Positions 42,620 through 47,974 of a stretch of 47,974 nucleotides of DNA are shown here, piece by piece. The notes under the pieces were generated by a model, which made no database searches, had not been told where the DNA came from, and saw only the letters and a program-made list of their open reading frames with translations. The translations under genes were made by a program, and so were the position numbers. How positions within the stretch are numbered: the stretch's first letter is position 1; each line of letters starts with the position of its first letter. The stretch is taken from NCBI GenBank assembly GCA_035316325.1, contig DATHJB010000182.1, positions 1 through 47,974 of the forward strand. Direction: 5' to 3'. The stretch is from Acidimicrobiales bacterium. GTDB lineage: Bacteria > Actinomycetota > Acidimicrobiia > Acidimicrobiales > VFJN01.

Positions 42620-44218
42620 ATGGGGGGACCCCGCAGCTTCAACCTGGCCGACATCTGGGAGATGGCGGCCGACCTGGTGCCGGCGCGCGAAGCGCTGGTG
42701 GTGGGCGACCAGCGTCGCACCTACGCCGAGCTCGAGGACCGGGCCAACCGCCTGGCGCACCATTGGGCGTCGCTCGGGGTGGGCCCGGGCGACCACGTGG
42801 GCGTGTACCTGCAGAACTGCGCCGAGTACGTCGAGGCGATGCTGGCGGCGTTCAAGCTGCGGGCCGTGCCGGTCAACGTCAACTACCGCTACGTGACCGA
42901 CGAGCTGCGCTACCTGCTCGACAACAGCGACAGCGTGGCGGTGCTCACCCAGCCGTCGCTGCGCGACCGGGTCGACGCGGTGCTGGGCGACCTGCCGGAC
43001 GTGCGGTCGGTGCTGTCCACCGGCGACGACTACGAGGCGGCCCTGGCGGCGGCCCCGGGCGACGGCGCCCGGCCGGACGTCGAGCGCTCCGGCGACGACC
43101 ACTACGTGCTCTACACGGGCGGCACCACGGGCCTGCCCAAAGGCGTCGTGTGGCGCCACGAGGACGCCTTCTACGCCTGCATCGGCGGCGGCGACGCCAT
43201 GCGCCTGCAAGGCCCGGCCGAGCGGCCCGACGAGCTGCCGGACCGCATGCTCGACCAGCAGTACACGTACATGCCGCTGGCGCCGATGATCCACGCCGCG
43301 GCCCAGTGGACCACGCTGTCGTGGCTGTTCTGCGGCGGCAGGACGGTGCTGATGCCGGGCTCGCTCGACCCGGCCGCGGTGTGGCGGACGGTGGCCGCCG
43401 AGGGCGTGCAGGGGCTGACCGTGATCGGCGACGCCGTCGCCCGACCGCTGCTCGACGAGTGGGACCGGGCCGGCGGCTACGACGTCTCGTCGCTGTTCTC
43501 GTTCAGCAACGGCGGCGCCCCGATGTCGAGCGCCACCAAGGAGCGGGTGCTGAAGGCGCTGCCGCAGGTGATCCTGGTCGACGGGTTCGGCTCGTCGGAG
43601 GCCGGGACGCAGGGGGCGTCACGGGTCACGGCCGACCAGCGCGACGCCGGGGCCTCGCTGGTGAGCTTCGACCGGCCGACCAAGCCGACGATCGTGGTCG
43701 ACGGTGCGGGCACGCCGGTCGTGCCGGGGTCGGGAGTGGTGGGCCAGGTGCTGGCCGGGGGGCGCCTGCCGCTCGGCTACCACAACGATCCGGAGCGCAC
43801 CGCCGCCACCTTCCTGGAGCGCGACGGCGAGCGCTGGCTGGTCACCGGCGACATGGCCACGGTCGAGGCCGACGGGGCCATCGCCCTGCTGGGCCGGGAG
43901 TCGGGCGTGATCAACACGGGCGGCGAGAAGGTGTTCCCCGAGGAGGTCGAGGCGGTCCTCAAGGCGCACCCGTCGGTGTACGACTGCCTGGTGGTGGGCG
44001 TGGCCGACCCGCGGTGGGGGAGCGCCGTGACGGCCGTCGTCCAGGCGGTGCCGGGCGTCGCGCTGTCGCTCGACGACCTGGTGGCGCACTGCAAGGGGCA
44101 CCTGGCGGGCTACAAGGCACCCAAGCGGGTGGTGCTGGTCGACTCGGTGGTGCGGTCGCCTACCGGCAAACCCGACTACCGCTGGGCCGCTTCGGTCGGC
44201 TCCTCCGGCAGTCTTTGA
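42620..44218 (+). CDS. FadD19-like steroid side-chain acyl-CoA ligase
   Basis: 532 residues of the ANL family. The wording closely follows mycobacterial FadD19 (the C24/C26 sterol side-chain ligase): RTYAELEDRANRLAHHWASLGV, VPVNVNYRYVTDELRYLLDNSD, YTGGTTGLPKGVVWRHED (P-loop, residue ~163), INTGGEKVFPEEVEAVLKAHP and the end SPTGKPDYRWA with the catalytic Lys. It is the last gene of the KstR-site operon. Its TGA (44216-44218) is supplied by a palindromic element that also supplies the stop of the convergent gene. Orthology to FadD19 is inferred from memory of the family. Confidence 0.85.
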   Translation: MGGPRSFNLADIWEMAADLVPAREALVVGDQRRTYAELEDRANRLAHHWASLGVGPGDHVGVYLQNCAEYVEAMLAAFKLRAVPVNVNYRYVTDELRYLLDNSDSVAVLTQPSLRDRVDAVLGDLPDVRSVLSTGDDYEAALAAAPGDGARPDVERSGDDHYVLYTGGTTGLPKGVVWRHEDAFYACIGGGDAMRLQGPAERPDELPDRMLDQQYTYMPLAPMIHAAAQWTTLSWLFCGGRTVLMPGSLDPAAVWRTVAAEGVQGLTVIGDAVARPLLDEWDRAGGYDVSSLFSFSNGGAPMSSATKERVLKALPQVILVDGFGSSEAGTQGASRVTADQRDAGASLVSFDRPTKPTIVVDGAGTPVVPGSGVVGQVLAGGRLPLGYHNDPERTAATFLERDGERWLVTGDMATVEADGAIALLGRESGVINTGGEKVFPEEVEAVLKAHPSVYDCLVVGVADPRWGSAVTAVVQAVPGVALSLDDLVAHCKGHLAGYKAPKRVVLVDSVVRSPTGKPDYRWAASVGSSGSL

Positions 44219-44257
44219 AGGGAAACGACCCGAATACGGTCGTTTCCCTTCAAAGAG
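44211..44257. repeat. 47-bp palindromic element, GTCTTTGAAGG family, encoding two stops
   Basis: Arms GTCTTTGAAGGGAAACGACC and GGTCGTTTCCCTTCAAAGAG, nearly perfect. TTTGA on each strand contains the TGA stop: 44216-44218 for the FadD19-like gene and 44250-44252 (complement) for the minus-strand gene. A relative is at 5744-5790. Confidence 0.9.
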
Positions 44258-44735
44258 CCCGGTAGCAGAGGGCGCGCCACTCGCCGGTGCGGCGGATGGG
44301 GCACAGCAGGCCGGTGGCCGTGAGCAGCCACTGGAGCGTGGCGTCGAGCTCGTCCGGGTCGGTCGACGGCGGCACGGCGAGGACGAGGCCGCGCCGGGGG
44401 TGGTCCTGCAGCCGACGCCAGCCGTCGGGCAGCGCCAGGCCCTTGGCGGCGAGCATCTCGATCGTGCGGGGCCCCTGCCCGTGGTGGACGCCGACCGTCG
44501 CCGGATCGCGCTCCGAACGGCGCTCGGGCGGGCTCCACGTGCCCAACGGCACGTCGGGGCCGCGGGCGGTGAACAGGCCCGACAGCGGCGACCGCTGCGG
44601 CGGCGGCTGATCGACGTCGAGGCCCGGCGAGAAGTTGATCCACCCCTCGCGCTTGGCGGCCATCGTCACCATGCGCTTGACGACCGCCGCCCGTTCGTCC
44701 TCGTGGAACTCGATCACCAGGGGCTCAGCCACCAT
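44250..44735 (-). CDS. unknown protein, about 161 residues
   Basis: No family recognised. The sequence MVAEPLVIEFHEDERAAVVKRMVTMAAKREGWINFSPG suggests an alpha/beta N-terminus. It continues through a Pro-rich middle and RTIEMLAAKGLALPDGWRRLQDHPRRGLVLAVPP to a C-terminal WLLTATGLLCPIRRTGEWRALCYRAL. No signal peptide or membrane helix is evident. The C-terminus and stop are encoded by the palindrome shared with the convergent ligase gene. Confidence 0.65.
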   Translation of the reverse strand: MVAEPLVIEFHEDERAAVVKRMVTMAAKREGWINFSPGLDVDQPPPQRSPLSGLFTARGPDVPLGTWSPPERRSERDPATVGVHHGQGPRTIEMLAAKGLALPDGWRRLQDHPRRGLVLAVPPSTDPDELDATLQWLLTATGLLCPIRRTGEWRALCYRAL

Positions 44736-44820
44736 CCGGCGACCATACCGGGCGGTTGCCGCACCAATGCCGCACCAATGACGCCGGTCGGGTGCCGCCT
44801 GACCCCTAGGCTGCCCCGCC

Positions 44821-45279
44821 ATGGAGTTGGCGGAATCGCTGCGCGAGGCCTTCGAGGCCCAGGTACTCGACCACGAGCCCGCCCAAGCGGCGTTGGTGCT
44901 GCGCAACGCCGTGGCCGACACCGGACCGGTGGAGGTGGCCGACGGCCTGCTCGACGCGGCCGCCGTGGCGCTGCGCCGCATGGTCGCCGAGACCGACGAG
45001 GCGCTGCTGCTCGACGAATTGATCGAGCGCTTGACCCTGGACGGCGCGGTGCCGGCCGACAGCGCCGGCCTCCTGGCCCACATGCTCACGATGGCGGCGG
45101 CCACGGCCGGGGGCATCCGCCCGACGGTGCAGACCGCCATCGACCAGATCGGCGCGGAGCGGGCGATGTCGGGCGCCTGGCTGGCCGCCCTCGCCACGGT
45201 CCGCCTGGTGGCCATCACGCTGGAGGTCACCGAGTCCGACATCGTCGAGGACATCCTCCACGCCCTCGAGGCCGCTTAG
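44821..45279 (+). CDS. unknown helical protein, 152 residues
   Basis: The sequence is almost entirely predicted helix, rich in Ala, Leu and Glu (MELAESLREAFEAQVL, TDEALLLDELIERLTLDGAVP, AERAMSGAWLAALATVRLVAITLEVTESDIVEDILHALEA). There is no catalytic motif or signal peptide. It precedes the PhoD-type phosphatase by 42 bases on the same strand. The function is not predictable. Confidence 0.7.
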   Translation: MELAESLREAFEAQVLDHEPAQAALVLRNAVADTGPVEVADGLLDAAAVALRRMVAETDEALLLDELIERLTLDGAVPADSAGLLAHMLTMAAATAGGIRPTVQTAIDQIGAERAMSGAWLAALATVRLVAITLEVTESDIVEDILHALEAA

Positions 45280-45321
45280 AGGCCGAGCGCAGAGGGCGCT
45301 CCTCCTGACAGAATCGCGCCC

Positions 45322-46926
45322 ATGCTGGGGCGCAGGGGGTTCCTCGCGGGTCTGGGTGCGGCCGGAGCGGGGGCAGCAGGATGGCTCGACCTGGTGGCGG
45401 CGTCGGCCGACGTGGCGCCGATCGACCCGAACTACCCGCTCGGCGTGGCGGCGGGCGACCCGCAGCCGTCGGGTGCGGTGATCTGGACCAAGGTGGCCGA
45501 CCCGGTGGGCCGGGCCGCCGGCCGTCCGGTGACGGTGCGGTGGGAGGTCGCGTCCGACGACCGGTTCCGCCGGATCGTGCGCAGGGGCCTGACGACGGCG
45601 CGAGCGTCGGGCGGCTACACGGCGAAGGTCGAGGTCGACGGGCTGCGGTCCGACCGCTGGTACCACTACCGGTTCCGCACGGCAGCGGGCGTGAGCCGCC
45701 GCGGGCGGTTGCGCACAGCGCCCCATCACCGGGCCGACGTGGCGTCGCTGCGGTTCGCCTTCTCGTCGTGCCAGCAGATCAACGACAGCCAGTACGTCGC
45801 CCACCTGGCCATGGCCGACGAGGACATCGACTTCTGGGTCCACTACGGCGACTACGTGTACGTCCACGACACCGCCACCCTGACCCTCGACGACTACCGG
45901 GGCGTCTACCGGCGCTTCAAGGCCAACCCGCTGCTGCAGGAGCTCCACGCCCGCTACCCGGTGGTGGCGATGTGGGACGACGGCGAGTTCGTCAACGGCA
46001 TCGACCGCACCCTCGACCCGGCCCGGTTCGCCGCCGCCAGCCAGGCGTGGTTCGAGCACATGCCGGTCTCCCGGGTGCGGTCGGACCCCACGCGCACCTA
46101 CCGGGAGATCGGCTGGGGGCGGCTGGCGTCGTTCCTGCTGCTCGACGCCCGCCAGTACCGCGACCGGGTGGTCGACGGCGTGCCGGGCGGGCCGCTCGGC
46201 CTGTCGACCATCGACACCGCGACGCCCGAGGGCGCGGGCATCTTCGCCGAGGACCGCACGTGCCTGGGCCGGGCGCAGAAGCGCTGGCTGCAGCGGCGGC
46301 TCCGCGACAGCGACGCGACCTGGCGCCACATCGGCCACGGCTACAACTTCCTGGCCCTGCGGCTGGCCGACTACGACACCCCCGAGGCCCGTGCGGCCGG
46401 GGCGCCCGGGTTCCACCTCAACGGCGGCAGCTACGTGGCGAGCGACGCCTGGGACATGTACTGGGCGGAGCGGCGGGAGCTGCTCGACTTCGTCGCCCGC
46501 CACGAGATCCCCAACGTGCTGGTGACGGCGGGTCACACCCACATCTACTTCGCCGGTGCCCTGCGGCCCGACTACGACGACCTGGCGGCATCGCCGGTGG
46601 TGGCCCACGAGTTCGTGTGCGGCTCGCAGACCGCCGACCCGGACCTGCGCCGGGCCTACCTGCCCGACCTGCCGCTGGACCAGGCCGAGGCGGTGCTGCG
46701 GACCCTGGAGGACGGCTTCCTCGCCATCAACCCCCACCTCGACTACATGGACCTGGTGAGCCAGGGCTACGGCCTGGTCGACCTGACCCCGACAGAGGCC
46801 ACGGTGTCCTTCCGCGTGATCGACACCTTCGACCGCTCGGCCCAGGCGTCGACGCGGGCGTCCTGGCGGATCCCCGCGGGCGACGGCTCCCTGTCGCCCG
46901 TCTCGTCCGCGGAGCGGACGCTCTAG
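45322..46926 (+). CDS. PhoD-like secreted alkaline phosphatase/phosphodiesterase, Tat signal
   Basis: 534 residues. The N-terminus LGRRGFLAGLGAAGAGAAGWLDLVAASA is a twin-arginine signal. A small beta domain (YPLGVAAGDPQPSGAVIWTKV) precedes the metallophosphoesterase part: AFSSCQQINDSQYVAH, WVHYGDYVYV, VVAMWDDGEFVNGIDR and LVTAGHTHIYF. In standard PhoD the second motif is WDDHE; here His is Gly, so metal binding may be altered. It releases phosphate from phosphodiesters outside the cell. Its TAG shares bases with the convergent MarR stop. Confidence 0.88.
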   Translation: MLGRRGFLAGLGAAGAGAAGWLDLVAASADVAPIDPNYPLGVAAGDPQPSGAVIWTKVADPVGRAAGRPVTVRWEVASDDRFRRIVRRGLTTARASGGYTAKVEVDGLRSDRWYHYRFRTAAGVSRRGRLRTAPHHRADVASLRFAFSSCQQINDSQYVAHLAMADEDIDFWVHYGDYVYVHDTATLTLDDYRGVYRRFKANPLLQELHARYPVVAMWDDGEFVNGIDRTLDPARFAAASQAWFEHMPVSRVRSDPTRTYREIGWGRLASFLLLDARQYRDRVVDGVPGGPLGLSTIDTATPEGAGIFAEDRTCLGRAQKRWLQRRLRDSDATWRHIGHGYNFLALRLADYDTPEARAAGAPGFHLNGGSYVASDAWDMYWAERRELLDFVARHEIPNVLVTAGHTHIYFAGALRPDYDDLAASPVVAHEFVCGSQTADPDLRRAYLPDLPLDQAEAVLRTLEDGFLAINPHLDYMDLVSQGYGLVDLTPTEATVSFRVIDTFDRSAQASTRASWRIPAGDGSLSPVSSAERTL

Positions 46927-47411
46927 CCGAGAGGCGTGCGGGCGGTGGAGCGGGCGGCGTCGATGGCGAGCTGGTTGAGCTGCTGGAGGACCTCGCCGAG
47001 GGCGGCGCGCTGGCCGGGGTCGAGGGTCTCGAACAGGTCGGCGACCACGCTCGCCTGCACCCGACGGCCCTCCTCGTAGAGGCGACGGCCGGCGTCGGTG
47101 ATGGTGATGATCGTGGCCCGCCCGTCCTGCGGGTCGGACCGGCGGGTGACCAGACCGTCGCGCTCCATCGCCTCGATCGTGGAGGTCATGGTGCGGGCGG
47201 CGACGCCGATGCAGGTGCTCAGCTCACCGATGCGGATCGCCTGCCCGTCGACCAGCTGGAACAGCACCTGCAGCCGGGCCAGCGACAGCCCGGTGGGCTG
47301 CACCCGGGCGTTGATGTTCCGCTTGAGGGCGTGGGACACGGCGAAGAAGGCATCCGCCAGGTCGACGGCATCGACCGGCGTCGTTGTCGGTGTCGGTGAT
47401 GTCGAGACCAT
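46923..47411 (-). CDS. MarR-family transcriptional regulator
   Basis: 162 residues from ATG 47411 (upstream AGGAATTCTCC). A longer start at 47459 would run through the operator and was rejected. Winged [77 protein letters not shown], with the DxR wing typical of MarR. It is divergent from an MFS efflux gene with a palindrome between them, the usual repressor-pump layout. The stop overlaps that of the phosphatase gene. Confidence 0.92.
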   Translation of the reverse strand: MVSTSPTPTTTPVDAVDLADAFFAVSHALKRNINARVQPTGLSLARLQVLFQLVDGQAIRIGELSTCIGVAARTMTSTIEAMERDGLVTRRSDPQDGRATIITITDAGRRLYEEGRRVQASVVADLFETLDPGQRAALGEVLQQLNQLAIDAARSTARTPLG

Positions 47412-47443
47412 CGGAGAATTCCTGTTGGCGTTCCCGTGACTAG

Positions 47444-47476
47444 TGAGTACCCTCAGCAACTGCTGAGGTCACTCAG
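47444..47476. promoter_or_regulatory. palindromic MarR operator candidate
   Basis: The core CCTCAGC-AACT-GCTGAGG at 47451-47468 is a 7-bp perfect inverted repeat, flanked by a partly symmetric GTGAGTAC / GTCACTCA. It lies in the divergent gap between the MarR gene (start 47411) and the efflux gene (start 47505), where a MarR dimer would block both promoters. Confidence 0.65.
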
Positions 47477-47504
47477 GAATCTACCCGTAGGAGGGGCAAG
47501 CGCC

Positions 47505-47974
47505 ATGCGCGACTGGCAACACGACGCCGACCACGTCCATCGACGGCGCTGGCTCACGCTCATCGTGCTGTGCCTCAGCCTCGTCGTGATCGTCGTCGAC
47601 AACAGCATCCTCAACATCGCGTTGCCCACCCTGTCGAAGTCCGAGTCGCAGGGCGGCCTCGGTGCCCAGGCCAGCGACCTCCAGTGGATCGTCGACTCGT
47701 ACGTGCTCGTGTTCGCCGGCCTGCTGCTCACCGCCGGGGCGCTGGGCGACCGCTTCGGCCGCTACCGGGCCCTGGCCGGCGGCCTCGCCGTGTTCGGCGT
47801 CGGCTCGGCGCTGGCCGCGTTCTCGTCGTCGGCGAACTCCCTCATCGGCTTCCGCGCCCTGATGGGCGTGGGAGGGGCGTTCATCATGCCGGCCACCCTG
47901 TCGGTCGTCACGAACGTCTTCCACGACCCGAAGGAGCGCGGCCGGGCCATCGGCGTGTGGGCCGGCGTGTCCGC
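47505..47974 (+). CDS. MFS drug-efflux transporter (DHA2/EmrB-QacA type), N-terminal part
   Basis: About 156 residues before the window ends. Transmembrane helix 1 is [28 protein letters not shown], whose [11 protein letters not shown] segment is the DHA2 motif D1. Then come [28 protein letters not shown] (motif A in the loop) and [23 protein letters not shown] (motif B). These are typical of 14-helix proton/drug antiporters. ATG 47505 has TAGGAGGGG upstream. Regulation by the divergent MarR protein is expected. Confidence 0.92.
   Translation, partial: MRDWQHDADHVHRRRWLTLIVLCLSLVVIVVDNSILNIALPTLSKSESQGGLGAQASDLQWIVDSYVLVFAGLLLTAGALGDRFGRYRALAGGLAVFGVGSALAAFSSSANSLIGFRALMGVGGAFIMPATLSVVTNVFHDPKERGRAIGVWAGVS

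Noticed and set aside
42280-44101. Antisense open frames opposite the FadD19-like and luciferase-like genes
   Set aside because: They have no recognisable domains or ribosome-binding sites and mirror the codon periodicity of the sense genes.

Overview
This is a very GC-rich, densely coding window (third codon positions almost always G or C) that looks like a chromosomal segment or contig from an actinobacterium, probably an uncultured Acidimicrobiia-type lineage. The lineage guess rests on codon use, mycobacterium-like lipid and steroid catabolism genes, F420/luciferase-type oxidoreductases and a KstR-type operator sequence. No rRNA, tRNA, CRISPR array, transposase or phage gene was seen. No stretch over 300 bases lacks a gene.

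Layout. 1-4682 is a tightly overlapping thiamine operon (thiC 3' end, thiE, thiO, thiS, thiG, a second thiE/tenI-like gene, thiD). Its left edge is a junction with an antisense thiD-like fragment. 4741-8314 holds two RecB-like Fe-S nuclease-fold proteins, one lacking the nuclease motif, and an ABC1/UbiB kinase-like protein. 8347-12397 is mixed housekeeping: enoyl-CoA hydratase, DoxX, YidB-like, VOC, AraC and a membrane-anchored unknown. 12424-28838 is a large acyl-CoA catabolic island: two acyl-CoA dehydrogenases, a CoA-transferase, a double-hotdog dehydratase, a ketosynthase-like/OB protein, a thiolase, two acyl-CoA ligases, a hydratase, an isochorismatase-fold protein, two luciferase-like oxidoreductases, two SDRs, an EthD-like protein and a TetR regulator. 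28912-34286 is an ABC exporter divergent from a NarL-type two-component system. 34350-44735 contains two gene groups, each preceded by a KstR-like site (amidohydrolase plus an unknown; ALDH, alcohol dehydrogenase, luciferase-like protein and a FadD19-like ligase), with a TPR protein and a bicovalent-FAD oxidase between them. 44821-47974 holds an unknown, a PhoD-type phosphatase and a divergent MarR/MFS efflux pair cut by the window end.

Two regulatory layers can be read from the DNA. A 15-bp palindrome, consensus CTGACGNNNCGTCAG, occurs at four promoters of acyl-CoA genes, including that of the TetR gene, so it is a candidate local regulon. A 14-bp palindrome matching the published KstR pattern TnnAACnnGTTnnA occurs at two promoters.

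The most unusual feature is a dispersed population of 12 palindromic loci, mostly 46-51 nt, falling into several sequence families, many with CGAAA...TTTCG ends. Nine sit just 3' of stop codons. Three lie inside protein-coding genes (thiO, a dehydratase and a ketosynthase-like gene) and are translated in frame without stops. They resemble in concept the Rickettsia palindromic elements, but I do not recognise them as a named family.
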